Source: Coprenecus sp964640305 (GTDB lineage: Bacteria; Bacteroidota; Bacteroidia; Bacteroidales; UBA932). Taken from it: 64,000 nt of DNA. The notes beneath the pieces are model-generated. The model made no database searches. It was not told where the DNA came from and was given only the letters and a program-made list of their open reading frames with translations. The number at the start of each line of letters is the position of its first letter. Position 1 is the stretch's first letter. The position numbers and the translations under genes were made by a program. Positions 9,915 through 18,776 of the stretch are shown here, piece after piece. Where the stretch lies: NCBI GenBank assembly GCA_964640305.1, contig CAZXFF010000001.1, forward strand, positions 1 through 64,000, written 5' to 3'.

Positions 9915-10703
9915 TCAATCTGCAAAGGCGTCACTTCCGATGACAACCTTGTAGGTCTCCACTGCCTGCAGCCTCAGCCATTCACGTCCTGATATATATG
10001 TTATGCCGGGGATGCCGGCCAGTTGAGGATTCGAGTAGGATGCTTCTATAACTGTCTTTCCCGAGCAAGGCAACCGGTCCATAAAAGGATACATTGCGTA
10101 GGCCTTCTCATCCGGCAATGCGACAATGACGGTCCCGTAGGATTCCAGCCGCACCCCTGAAGGGGGGACTATGTCTTTAAGGCTTCCGGCATGGTGGGGA
10201 TCATATCTCAGGAGATTTTCCGCAAATGCTTCTGCTTTAGATAGAGTCCTGTTTGTCATGGACACATCCTTTCCGCACTCAACGGCAGCTGCCGCAGCCG
10301 CTTTTGCAGCTCCTCCGCAGCCGACAACGAGAACTTTTCCGTTCCCGGCTGGAAGACCCGACAGGATCTGCCATACCGCACTGAAATCAGTATTGTCCGC
10401 AACTGTCCTTTCCGTGCCGGCAACGGAATTACGGAAAAGCAGATTTGCAGCCTCGGCACGCATGGCCCGGTACGACCTGTCATCCGCTGCTCCGAAAGCC
10501 ATGTCCTTGAAAGGAGACGTGACATTGCAGGCTACAAGATATTTTCTGAAAAAGGCAATGGCTTCCCCGAAATCAGGGGTTTCCACCAGTTCATAGCTGT
10601 ATCTTTCCAGTATATCGGGTCTGGACGAGAAGAATTCCCGGAACAGCACCGGGCTCTGGCTGTGGCTTATCGGATAGCCTATCAGACCTATGCGCCCGGT
10701 CAT
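9915..10703 (-). CDS. aroE: Shikimate dehydrogenase
   Basis: AroE reduces 3-dehydroshikimate to shikimate with NADPH, the fourth step of the shikimate pathway. The 262-residue protein opens with GLIGYPISHSQSP. The catalytic Lys lies in NVTSPFKDMAFG and the Asp in NTDFSAVW. The nucleotide-binding loop is VVGCGGAAKAAAAAA, with NRTLSKAEAF after it. The start ATG at 10703 lies one base after the prfB stop, so the two are almost certainly co-transcribed. Confidence 0.92.
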   Translation of the reverse strand: MTGRIGLIGYPISHSQSPVLFREFFSSRPDILERYSYELVETPDFGEAIAFFRKYLVACNVTSPFKDMAFGAADDRSYRAMRAEAANLLFRNSVAGTERTVADNTDFSAVWQILSGLPAGNGKVLVVGCGGAAKAAAAAAVECGKDVSMTNRTLSKAEAFAENLLRYDPHHAGSLKDIVPPSGVRLESYGTVIVALPDEKAYAMYPFMDRLPCSGKTVIEASYSNPQLAGIPGITYISGREWLRLQAVETYKVVIGSDAFAD

Positions 10704-10704
10704 A

Positions 10705-11794
10705 TCAGTCCTTTTCCCCTTCCATCAGGAAGACTTTCATGAATGTATTGAGGTCTCCGTCCAGCACACCTTGGGTATCGGAGGTTTCATGACCGGTACG
10801 GAGATCCTTGACCATTTTGTACGGATGCAGTACATAGCTCCTGATCTGGGAGCCCCACTCGATTTTCTTTTTCTTCCCTTCCAGTTCCGCCTGCTTTGCC
10901 TGACGCTTCTTGAGTTCCAGGTCATACAGATGGGATTTCAGTATCCTCAACGCATTCTGTCTGTTGTCCAGCTGTGACCTTGTCTCTGTATTCTCAACGA
11001 CAATACCTGTAGGCAGGTGGCGTACCCGGACGCCGGTCTCCACTTTGTTCACATTCTGTCCTCCGGCCCCTGAAGACCTGAATGTGTCCCATTCCAGATC
11101 GGCTGGATTGATGTCGATTTCTATCGAATCATCGACCAGCGGATATACGAAAACCGATGAAAAGGTAGTCTGTCTCTTTCCCTGGGCATTGAAAGGGGAA
11201 ATACGTACCAGACGGTGCACTCCGCTTTCGCCTTTCAGGTACCCGAAGGCATAATCCCCTTCGAACTCGACCGTTACTGATTTGATTCCGGCTTCATCAC
11301 CGTCCACACAGTCTGTCACCGTCACTTTATACCCGTTCCTTTCGCCCCAGCGGATATACATCCTCATGAGCATTGCCGACCAGTCGTTGCTTTCTGTCCC
11401 GCCTGCCCCTGAATTGATTTTGAGTATTGCTCCGAGATTGTCTCCTTCTTCCGAGAGCATATTTCTGAGTTCCAGGTCCTCCACCTTACCCTCCAGTTCG
11501 GAATAGAAGGCATCCAGATCAGCCTGTGCAGATTCGTCATCCCTGGCGAAATCCGCAAGGACATCCAGATCGTCTGCCATCGAGTGCAGCCTGTCCATTG
11601 CATCTGTCCAGAACTTTATTCCAGACATCTTCTTAAGATACGCTTCTGCCTCCTTAGGATCATCCCAGAAACCGTCCTCAGTACTGTGACGCTGCATTTC
11701 CGCTACTACTTCCTTTTTCGAATCGATGTCAAAGGCACCTCCCCAACGTCTCGATACGCTGACGCATGGCCCTTATCTGCTCAAATGTTACCAT
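10705..11794 (-). CDS. prfB: Peptide chain release factor 2, made by programmed +1 frameshifting
   Basis: RF2 terminates translation at UGA and UAA. The gene is in two frames. The first 21 codons (11794-11732, MVTFEQIRAM...GRCL) end at an in-frame TGA (11731-11729). A +1 shift at CTT-TGA-C continues with DIDSKKEVV and runs to 10705, giving about 362 residues, normal for RF2. The discriminator tripeptide is SPF (VRISPFNAQG) and the catalytic GGQ lies in GAGGQNVNKVETGV. The slip site CTTTGAC and an upstream GGGGAGG spaced by three bases match the classical autoregulatory site. This is not a pseudogene. aroE follows immediately. Confidence 0.95.
11728..11744 (-). promoter_or_regulatory. prfB: RF2 programmed +1 frameshift signal
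   Basis: Reading on the minus strand, GGGGAGG (11744-11738) is followed by TGC (11737-11735), the slippery CTT (11734-11732), the stop TGA (11731-11729) and C (11728). GGAGGTG is complementary to the anti-Shine-Dalgarno core CACCUCC. Low RF2 slows reading of UGA and favours the shift, the known feedback mechanism. Confidence 0.93.
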
Positions 11795-11823
11795 CCGTTT
11801 TAAATTTTATTGATTCAGAAAAG

Positions 11824-11831
11824 CAAAGGTA
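11824..11831 (-). promoter_or_regulatory. -7 element of a probable prfB promoter
   Basis: On the minus strand TACCTTTG (11831-11824) matches TAnnTTTG about 30 bases before the prfB ATG at 11794. No clear -33 element was found. Confidence 0.4.
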
Positions 11832-11852
11832 TGAAAATAAAATAAGTTTGCG

Positions 11853-11860
11853 TAACTTTG
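11853..11860 (+). promoter_or_regulatory. -7 element of the signalling operon promoter
   Basis: TAACTTTG matches TAnnTTTG and ends 12 bases before the ATG at 11873, implying a very short leader. No TTTG lies 19-21 bases upstream, so strength is uncertain. Confidence 0.45.
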
Positions 11861-11872
11861 TAAAATATATAC

Positions 11873-13003
11873 ATGACAATCATGCCCGATTACAACATCA
11901 AGGACATCTCTGCCCTGAAACTGAAAATACAGATTTTCGACAGGGTCATACTGGCAATATGGATAGCCCTGATCATACTGGTCTACTATGACCTCTCATC
12001 TATTGTAGGGATCCTGCTCGTAGCCCAGGCCGTACTGTACATTATCAGGAAAAGGTTCAAAAGAAAACTCAGGGAAAAGGAAATACTGGCACAGATGGTG
12101 GAGGAACGGACTACCGACCTCAGGCAGGAAAGGGACAAGGTGGTTCAGGAGTCGAAGGAACTGTCCGAAGCCCTCGAAGCCCTTGCCAATGCCCAGGATG
12201 AGCTGGTGCGCAAAGAAAAGATGGCAGCAGTCGGTAACCTGACATCCGGACTGCTTGACAGGATTCTCAATCCCGTAAACTATATAAACAATTTCTCCGG
12301 ATTAACAATAAACCATCTCCACGACCTGAAGGAAGAAGTGGAGGAAATAAAGGATCTTATTCCCTCAGACAAATACGAAGACATCTCGGAATCTCTTGAT
12401 CTTATCGACACCAACCTCGGCAAGATCCATAGCCACGGAGACAATACTGTACGGATTGTAAAGGCCATGGAAGAGCTTATCAAGCACAGACACGGCAACA
12501 CCACACTGATGGATATGAGGGATCTGTGCAAGGTCAACGTCGAGATGATCAGGAAGCACTTTTCCGACACGATATCCCGCTGCGGAATAAATCTGATCTG
12601 CAATATGCCTGATACTCCTGTAATGGCTGAAGTCGACAAGGAAGAAATGAACAAAGTCCTAAGCCATCTCATGAACAACAGCATATATGCCATAGACAAA
12701 AGACTGTCCAAAGAGAATTTTTCTCCAGAAATATCAGTTAATCTCAGTGCCCTCCCGCAGAACAGGGTCCAGATACGAATCAAGGACAACGGAATCGGCA
12801 TCGAAAAGAACAATATAGGAAAAGTATTCGAACCGTTCTTCACCACCAAGCCCACATCCGAAGCCGCAGGTACCGGACTGTACCTGTGCAAGGAAATTGT
12901 GCTTAACCACAAGGGCACAATCGAGGCCGTAAGCGAGAAAGGGCTCTATACCGAATTCAGAGTTATCATACCGAACTCACAAAATCCCGAGAATTATGAC
13001 TGA
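11873..13003 (+). CDS. Membrane-anchored histidine-kinase-like protein with Asp in place of the phospho-acceptor His
   Basis: The 376-residue protein has two adjacent membrane helices (about 24-39 and 41-58) with almost no periplasmic loop, a coiled coil (about 62-115), a DHp-like region and a HATPase domain. Where the partner kinase has GIAHEIQNPLN, this one has GLLDRILNPVN: the acceptor His is Asp129 and the next Glu is Arg130. The ATP-binding parts look intact, with an N-box around 262-274, DNGIGI (305-310), FEPFFTTK (319-326) and GTGLYL. It probably binds ATP but cannot autophosphorylate in the normal way; a scaffold, trans-kinase or regulator of the next gene is inferred. It overlaps that gene by 8 bases. 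Confidence 0.85.
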   Translation: MTIMPDYNIKDISALKLKIQIFDRVILAIWIALIILVYYDLSSIVGILLVAQAVLYIIRKRFKRKLREKEILAQMVEERTTDLRQERDKVVQESKELSEALEALANAQDELVRKEKMAAVGNLTSGLLDRILNPVNYINNFSGLTINHLHDLKEEVEEIKDLIPSDKYEDISESLDLIDTNLGKIHSHGDNTVRIVKAMEELIKHRHGNTTLMDMRDLCKVNVEMIRKHFSDTISRCGINLICNMPDTPVMAEVDKEEMNKVLSHLMNNSIYAIDKRLSKENFSPEISVNLSALPQNRVQIRIKDNGIGIEKNNIGKVFEPFFTTKPTSEAAGTGLYLCKEIVLNHKGTIEAVSEKGLYTEFRVIIPNSQNPENYD

Positions 13004-13808
13004 AAACAGCAACAACGAACTGCAATACCTGAAAGAACAGCTCAAGATTCAGGAAAAGATGGCATCCCTGGGGATGCTGAGTGCAGGCATTGCACACGAA
13101 ATACAGAATCCGTTGAATTTCATAATAAATTTCAGCAGGATAAGCGAAGACCTGATATCCGAACTCGAAGAGTCTCTGCAGGAACTTGAATCAGATGCTG
13201 AGGATCTAAGGGAAACGATTGAAGATCTTAAATGCAATCTCGGGAAAATCCGTGAAAACGGAGAAAGGGCATCCGGTATAGTCCGTGGCATACTGCTGTA
13301 TTCCAGGGGGAAGGAAGACGAGTTCATTCCCACGGACCTTGCAAAGCTCATACACGAATATGTCAACCTTTCCTTCCATGCAATGCGAGCGAATTTCAGG
13401 AACTTCAATGTTCTGATCAATGAGAAGTACGGTGAACTTCCGCTGCTGAAAGTAGTACCTCAGGACATAAGCAGGGCTGTCCTGAACATCATGAACAATG
13501 CCTGCTACGCCGTTTATGAAAAAGCGATGCAGGCAGGTGCAGACTATCACCCGGAAATCGACGTTACCCTTGAAAACGGCGACGGATGTGCAGTGATTAC
13601 CATAGAAGACAACGGAACCGGCATAAGGGAAGAATGCAAGGACAAGATTTTCTCACCGTTTTTCACCACCAAGCCAATAGACCAGGGTACCGGACTCGGA
13701 CTGTCGATAACGAAATCCATAATCGAGCAGAAACACGACGGTACCATTGAGGTAGAGTCAGAACCGGGAGAATACTGCAGATTCATAATTTCCATTCCAA
13801 TAAAATAA
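12996..13808 (+). CDS. Soluble sensor histidine kinase
   Basis: This is a 270-residue cytoplasmic kinase without a recognised sensor domain. A short helical N-terminus leads into a canonical H-box MLSAGIAHEIQNPLNF with the acceptor His34. The ATPase domain carries an N-box (VLNIMNNACYAV), DNGTGI (205-210), SPFFTTKP and GTGLGLS. It overlaps the upstream kinase-like gene by 8 bases and lies 14 bases before the receiver-phosphatase gene. The order implies that it phosphorylates Asp57 of that receiver. The upstream membrane protein shares its H-box surroundings and may form a heterodimer with it, which is inference. Confidence 0.88.
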   Translation: MTENSNNELQYLKEQLKIQEKMASLGMLSAGIAHEIQNPLNFIINFSRISEDLISELEESLQELESDAEDLRETIEDLKCNLGKIRENGERASGIVRGILLYSRGKEDEFIPTDLAKLIHEYVNLSFHAMRANFRNFNVLINEKYGELPLLKVVPQDISRAVLNIMNNACYAVYEKAMQAGADYHPEIDVTLENGDGCAVITIEDNGTGIREECKDKIFSPFFTTKPIDQGTGLGLSITKSIIEQKHDGTIEVESEPGEYCRFIISIPIK

Positions 13809-13822
13809 GATAGAAGCGATAT

Positions 13823-14995
13823 ATGGCACTGAAAATTCTTAGCGTTGACGATGAAGCCGACATGGAAATCCTGCTGACCCAGTATTTCCGTCGCAAGATA
13901 AAGAAGGGCGAATACATATTTTCATTTGCACACAACGGCATCGAAGCTTTGAAAATGCTTCTGCACGACAATTATGAGATTATCCTCAGCGATATAAACA
14001 TGCCTGAGATGGACGGGATTACCCTCCTGTCCAGAATCAATGAAATGCGCAATCCTGCCATGAAATGCATTATGGTTTCTGCCTACGGGGATATGGAGAA
14101 CATACGCAATGCCATGAACCAGGGAGCTTTCGACTTTACTACCAAACCCATCAATTTGGACGACCTTGAAAAGACCATTGAAAAGGCAGCCGAACAGATC
14201 AGGTTTGTAAAACAGGCGCAGGAGGACCACCAGCAGCTCAGATCCATACAGAACGACCTGCACGTGGCACAGGAAATACAGGAAATGATCCTGCCCAAGA
14301 CCACTCCCCCGTTTCCGGACGGAAAGAATACCTGTTTCAGCCTCCACTCATCGATGAAAGCTGCCAAATACGTAGGCGGTGACTTCTATGACTACTTCCG
14401 GATAGATGACAACCGGCTCGGACTGATAATCGCAGATGTATCCGGAAAAGGTGTACCTGCCGCAATATTCATGGCCGTAAGCCGGACAATATTACGCACC
14501 ATAGCCCTCTCGGGAGAATCCTGCAGCGAATGCATCCGGAAATCCAACGGAATCCTAAGCAACGATACGGTAAATGACATGTTCGTCACTGTATTCTACG
14601 GCATTCTGGACATCTCCACAGGGATCCTCGAATACTGTAATGCCGGACATAACCGGCCTGTCCTCATCAGGAAGGGCCAGCCGTCATCATGGATTGAAAC
14701 GACGGGGGACCTTGCACTTGGAGTACTGGACAACCAGGCATACCACGAAAAGAAAATCCAGCTGAACCCCGGAGACAGCATACTACTCTATACAGACGGT
14801 GTTACTGAAGCCATGGACTGCAATTCGGAAATGTACGGAAACACCAGGCTGCTTGAAACATGCGAAAGGGCATGTACCGTAACATGCAGCCCGGAAACAG
14901 TAATCGGAGAGATCAACAGGGATCTTGCGGATTTCATGCAGAACACCCCCCAGTCGGACGACATCACCATGCTCGCCCTCACCTACCGGCCCTAA
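13823..14995 (+). CDS. Response regulator with PP2C-type (RsbU/SpoIIE) serine phosphatase output
   Basis: In this 390-residue protein a receiver domain (1-120) has the acidic pair DD (9-10), acceptor Asp57, Ser86 and Lys108. A coiled linker ends in the RsbU-type VAQEIQEMILP (148-158). The PP2C domain keeps its metal residues in GGDFYDY (Asp187), ADVSGKG (Asp205), AGHNRP, YTDGVTEA (Asp325) and QSDDITML (379-380). Such proteins dephosphorylate STAS anti-sigma antagonists in partner-switching systems. No STAS or anti-sigma gene is in the window, so the target is unknown. The gene ends the three-gene operon before a terminator. Confidence 0.9.
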   Translation: MALKILSVDDEADMEILLTQYFRRKIKKGEYIFSFAHNGIEALKMLLHDNYEIILSDINMPEMDGITLLSRINEMRNPAMKCIMVSAYGDMENIRNAMNQGAFDFTTKPINLDDLEKTIEKAAEQIRFVKQAQEDHQQLRSIQNDLHVAQEIQEMILPKTTPPFPDGKNTCFSLHSSMKAAKYVGGDFYDYFRIDDNRLGLIIADVSGKGVPAAIFMAVSRTILRTIALSGESCSECIRKSNGILSNDTVNDMFVTVFYGILDISTGILEYCNAGHNRPVLIRKGQPSSWIETTGDLALGVLDNQAYHEKKIQLNPGDSILLYTDGVTEAMDCNSEMYGNTRLLETCERACTVTCSPETVIGEINRDLADFMQNTPQSDDITMLALTYRP

Positions 14996-15030
14996 ACAGA
15001 GGAAGATCAGATATTGGGATGCAAAACAGA

Positions 15031-15068
15031 AATCGCCGGATCCTTGTCTGAAGAATCCGGCGAGATTT
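15031..15068 (+). terminator. Terminator of the signalling operon
   Basis: The arms CGCCGGAT (15034-15041) and ATCCGGCG (15055-15062) form a perfect 8-bp stem, extendable by AAAT/ATTT with a small bulge, with a 13-base loop. It lies 36 bases after the phosphatase stop. The downstream T tract is weak (GATTTGC). It lies between convergent units and could act on both strands. Confidence 0.6.
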
Positions 15069-15074
15069 GCTTTG

Positions 15075-15158
15075 TGCCCGGAACAGGACTCGAACCTGCA
15101 CAGCCTTGCGGCCACTAGTCCCTGAAACTAGCGTGTCTACCAATTTCACCATCCGGGC
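15075..15158 (-). tRNA. tRNA-Leu (anticodon CAG)
   Basis: On the minus strand a 7-bp acceptor stem GCCCGGA/TCCGGGC closes the molecule, with discriminator A at 15075. The anticodon arm CTAGT-TTCAGGG-ACTAG gives anticodon CAG, which reads CUG. A long class II variable arm (GGCCGCAAGGCT) and a T arm with GGTTCGAGTCC follow. CCA is not encoded. The gene lies just downstream of the TonB receptor gene on the same strand, with its own promoter-like element. Confidence 0.95.
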
Positions 15159-15175
15159 GGGATGAATTGGGAGTG

Positions 15176-15206
15176 CAAATATACACAAATTTTGTATACG
15201 TGCAAG
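15176..15206 (-). promoter_or_regulatory. Promoter of tRNA-Leu
   Basis: On the minus strand CTTG (15206-15203) is followed after 19 bases by TATATTTG (15183-15176), close to TTTG-N19-TAnnTTTG. It lies 17 bases before the mature tRNA 5' end. Confidence 0.5.
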
Positions 15207-15209
15207 AAA

Positions 15210-17141
15210 TCATCTGAAGTTATGCTGTAAATTAACATTAATCCCGCCGGAGACTGTAGCTCCAGGCATAGGATAACCGGCGACAATCTCGTACTTCTGT
15301 GCAAGCAGGTTCTCTCCCCTTACCCAAAGTTCCAGCCAGCGCATTACCCGAAAAGAAGCCCTGAGATTCCATAGCACGAAATCTTCCCTTACAGGACTTT
15401 CCCCGACTGCGGTATAGAGTCCACCGATGTACTGTATGCCGGTCGACACGTTCCAGCGTCCCGAAGAGAAACGCCCCCCGGCATACACTTTGTGTTCCGG
15501 AGCGGATATCACAGGATATTTCATGTGAAGGTAACTGTAATTGCCCTCAAGGGACCAGGATGACGCAATCCTGCCGCTTAGCGAAATTTCCACCCCTGCA
15601 TTTTCCACTTTCCCGGTATTCTGGTTAAGCATTCCGCTTCCATCGGGGTTGGGTAGTGTCTGTATAAGATTCTTGCCGTCTATATAAAAGACATTTACTC
15701 CATAGGCCAGATTCCCTTCCAGAATCCGCTGGGAAAATGCAAGTTCATAATTCCATAGCGATTCAGGGCGCAGATCCGGGTTCTGCGGGGGAAACATGTA
15801 CATCTCCCGTAATACAGGGTAGCGGAAACCTTTTGCAGCAGAAGCCTTTATGTCTATGGAATGCGGAAGATGGAATGCCAATCCTGCCTGCGGGACCCAT
15901 TCCAGACCGACTCTGGAGTGGTAATCTGCCCGCAAGCCGGCACTTAGAGTAAGCCATGACGATATGTCCTGGCGGAAATCGACATATCCGGCAAATTCAT
16001 TTTCGTGCTTGTCGACAATCTGCGATGACGTTCCTGCCTTATCACCGGCCACATATTCATTCCATGCCTTGCCTCCGTAACGGTACCAGTCGGCGCCGAA
16101 TGTCACAGTGTTTCCTCTGAACAGGCGGACATTCTGATAGGCCGATGCACCCATCATGTCATCGGACGACAGGAAACGGTAATCCTTAGGGCTTTCCCCC
16201 AGAGAAGGGGTATATCCGTCATTTATATAGTGGTTACCCCAATTATAGAAAAAACTCACGGCACCCGATGTGCTTCCGTATCCGTTTTCCACTGTAAATG
16301 AGGTTACTCCTCTGGTAATGCTCTGATCCCCATCCAGCAAAGGTGCATCTGCCGGGCCAGGATATGACGCATCGAAATGCGTAATGTTCACATCCGCCAT
16401 AAGTTTCCAATTGTCCGTAAGGTCATATCCCAGTTTTGCATATCCGCCATATTGTCCGAAACCCATATCTGCCCTATGGCCATCTGTCCGGTTGTAGGAA
16501 CCGGATACGACACTGGAGAATCTCCCTTTGCGGATTCTGTTCGTAAATTCAGTTTCCAAAGTATTGAAAGAACCGTATCCTGCATGGATATCCGTCCTGA
16601 CCCCATCCTCCGGCATCCGTCTGGTCACGATATTGATAACCCCTCCCATTGCATTTGAGCCGTAAAGGACTGAGGATGGTCCTCGCAGTACCTCAACCCT
16701 TTCTGCCAGAAAGGACTGGTAGGAATCCGAAACGGGATGTCCGAAAATACCGGCATACTGAGGATGTCCATCGATAAGTACCATCATTCTGGCGGAACCT
16801 CCGCTAAGTCCCCGTATGGAAATATTGCCTGCTGCACCTCCGGAAACACCATACCCCATTATTCCCCTTGAAGTCACGAAGAGTCCTGGAACCAGCTCGT
16901 TCAGCACAGGCATAAGGGAGGGCTGCATCTTGCTTTCGATCTCCGTACGCCCGACCACCGTTACAGTCCGGGAAAGATGACGGATATCAGTACTGCTGCG
17001 GACCCCGGTAATGACCACCTCATTTATATCGTAGTTGCGCAATGTATCAGGGTCTTCAGGCATTTGCGCAAACATCCGGAAACCTGCAGTCAGTATCAGG
17101 GAGAAAGAGGTAACTCTCCTTAAAAACTTGCCTTTGTTCAT
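15210..17141 (-). CDS. TonB-dependent outer membrane receptor (BtuB/CirA-like)
   Basis: The 643-residue receptor has a signal peptide ending near MFAQ, a TonB-box-like EVVITG (about 41-46), a plug domain with ISIRGLSGGSARMMVLIDGHPQY and VEVLRGPSSVLYGSNAMGGVINIVTR, and a 22-strand-type barrel. It has no CarboxypepD-like N-terminal domain and no SusD partner, so it is a metal, siderophore or cobalamin type rather than a glycan type. Only 36 bases separate it from the upstream protease gene, leaving no room for a cobalamin riboswitch. The substrate is unknown. Confidence 0.88.
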   Translation of the reverse strand: MNKGKFLRRVTSFSLILTAGFRMFAQMPEDPDTLRNYDINEVVITGVRSSTDIRHLSRTVTVVGRTEIESKMQPSLMPVLNELVPGLFVTSRGIMGYGVSGGAAGNISIRGLSGGSARMMVLIDGHPQYAGIFGHPVSDSYQSFLAERVEVLRGPSSVLYGSNAMGGVINIVTRRMPEDGVRTDIHAGYGSFNTLETEFTNRIRKGRFSSVVSGSYNRTDGHRADMGFGQYGGYAKLGYDLTDNWKLMADVNITHFDASYPGPADAPLLDGDQSITRGVTSFTVENGYGSTSGAVSFFYNWGNHYINDGYTPSLGESPKDYRFLSSDDMMGASAYQNVRLFRGNTVTFGADWYRYGGKAWNEYVAGDKAGTSSQIVDKHENEFAGYVDFRQDISSWLTLSAGLRADYHSRVGLEWVPQAGLAFHLPHSIDIKASAAKGFRYPVLREMYMFPPQNPDLRPESLWNYELAFSQRILEGNLAYGVNVFYIDGKNLIQTLPNPDGSGMLNQNTGKVENAGVEISLSGRIASSWSLEGNYSYLHMKYPVISAPEHKVYAGGRFSSGRWNVSTGIQYIGGLYTAVGESPVREDFVLWNLRASFRVMRWLELWVRGENLLAQKYEIVAGYPMPGATVSGGINVNLQHNFR

Positions 17142-17177
17142 TTATAATTGATTGTCAAAAGAAATGGTATTCCAGAA

Positions 17178-18776
17178 TTACCGGTCATAAGCCACAGCCG
17201 CCTCCACGACATTGTCTATCGCCGCAATGATAGGATAGAAGGCATTGTCCTCCATAGGTGAATATCTCCCGGTCAAAGCCCTCAACTGTGTCAGGACCAC
17301 CTTACGGGAAATATTCCATTGGGCCATATTGACTTTTACGCCGTTGTCTGAAAGGTATCCGAGGAATTCCCCTTCGATATCCATTCTGTCCAGAAGACGG
17401 TTAAGGGATTGCAGATCATGTATCTGACGCAGCTCAGGACGGTAACGGTCTGCCAGGACAGACGAGAACTTGACTGTGTATGACTGGCGGTTTATCTTGA
17501 CCAGAAGGTCAGTGACTCCTACCGTATCGATGGGGACAAAGACATCAGGGATTATACCTCCGCCGCCATATACTACCTTCCCGGAAGGCGTAAGGTACTT
17601 CAGGGAATCATTTACAGGTATGCTGTCCGCATCCATCATTTCGCCATGAAGATAACGCTCGTAAATATCATACTCGTATTCGTCACTGCCGGGCTTGTAA
17701 GGTCTCTGTATGCATCGTCCTGTCGCAGTATAGAATCTGGCCACCGTCAGCCTGATACCGGAATTGTCACTGAAGTAGATAGGCTCCTGCACCACACCCT
17801 TGCCGAAACTGCGTCTTCCGAAAATCGTTGCACGGTCATTGTCCTGCATCGCTCCGGCAAAGATTTCACTTGAAGATGCACTGCCTTCATTGACCAGCAT
17901 ATAAAGTTCGATATCCTGATACTTGCCCCGACCGTCAGAGCGGAATTCCTCGCGGCTGCGGTGTTCGCCTTCCATATATACGATAATCTTACCTTTCGGC
18001 AGAAATTCATTGGACAGCAGCAAGGCCTGGTCCAGGTAACCTCCGGTATTGTCCCTCAGGTCGAAGACCATCTTCTTCATTCCCTTCTCTGTAAGTCCAG
18101 ATGCGGCTTCCATGAACTCTGCATAACTGGTGCGGGAAAATTTGGAAAGTTTGATATAACCTGTGTTCTTGTCCAACATATAGGCAACATCTATGCTCTT
18201 TACCGGAATCTTGCCCCTCTCCACTTCGAAATGCACCAGCTCACCGTCCCTGAGGATGTCCAGTCCTACGACAGAGCCGGCAGGGCCCTTCATGAGAGAT
18301 ACCAATGTATCCTGATTGATCTTGACTCCTGCCACATTTCTTTCACCGACCTTGAGTATTCTGTCCCCGGAAAGAAGCCCGGCCTTGGAAGACGGTCCTC
18401 CTGATATGACACTTATGACAATGGCCGTATCCTCCGGAACATTGAATGATATGCCGATACCTTCAAAACCACCCTGCAGGTCCTCATCTGCCTTTTCCAG
18501 TGTCCGGGGAGGGAGATATACCGAATGAGGGTCAAGTTCCCGCATAAGTATGGGAAGAATATCCTCTGTAATCCTGTCGTGATCGACCTTGTCCACATAG
18601 TTCCGGTCTATCTGCTGAAGAATAAGGTTCAGCTTGTCCCAGTTATGCGATGAGGAGACTTTCAGGGATTGCTGCCTGCGGGTGACTGCAAGATTGTTCA
18701 CAATGCCCCCAAGCAATGCTCCTATAAGCAGAAGCAGAACCACCGTAAGCGTTTTCTTTCCGTTTTCCATTTCCAA
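17178..18776 (-). CDS. S41-family carboxyl-terminal processing protease
   Basis: The 532-residue CtpA-type protease has an N-terminal signal or anchor helix (about 8-28), a PDZ domain (about 80-175; GGFEGIGISFNVPED, LLSGDRILKVGERN), and an S41 catalytic domain. The catalytic Ser lies in VNEGSASSSEIFAG and the Lys in RRSFGKGVVQEP. Such proteases act in the periplasm on the C-termini of envelope proteins and peptidoglycan hydrolases. A C-terminal helical region (about 420-532) follows. Its start is immediately adjacent to the dCMP deaminase stop, so the two are co-transcribed. Confidence 0.93.
   Translation of the reverse strand: MEMENGKKTLTVVLLLLIGALLGGIVNNLAVTRRQQSLKVSSSHNWDKLNLILQQIDRNYVDKVDHDRITEDILPILMRELDPHSVYLPPRTLEKADEDLQGGFEGIGISFNVPEDTAIVISVISGGPSSKAGLLSGDRILKVGERNVAGVKINQDTLVSLMKGPAGSVVGLDILRDGELVHFEVERGKIPVKSIDVAYMLDKNTGYIKLSKFSRTSYAEFMEAASGLTEKGMKKMVFDLRDNTGGYLDQALLLSNEFLPKGKIIVYMEGEHRSREEFRSDGRGKYQDIELYMLVNEGSASSSEIFAGAMQDNDRATIFGRRSFGKGVVQEPIYFSDNSGIRLTVARFYTATGRCIQRPYKPGSDEYEYDIYERYLHGEMMDADSIPVNDSLKYLTPSGKVVYGGGGIIPDVFVPIDTVGVTDLLVKINRQSYTVKFSSVLADRYRPELRQIHDLQSLNRLLDRMDIEGEFLGYLSDNGVKVNMAQWNISRKVVLTQLRALTGRYSPMEDNAFYPIIAAIDNVVEAAVAYDR

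Noticed and set aside
11697..11794. prfB looks split by a TGA, as in a pseudogene.
   Set aside because: The stop sits in the classical RF2 slip context, and both frames are conserved RF2 sequence, so it is programmed frameshifting.
17142..17177. Cobalamin riboswitch upstream of the TonB receptor.
   Set aside because: Only 36 bases are available and no B12-box-like sequence is present.
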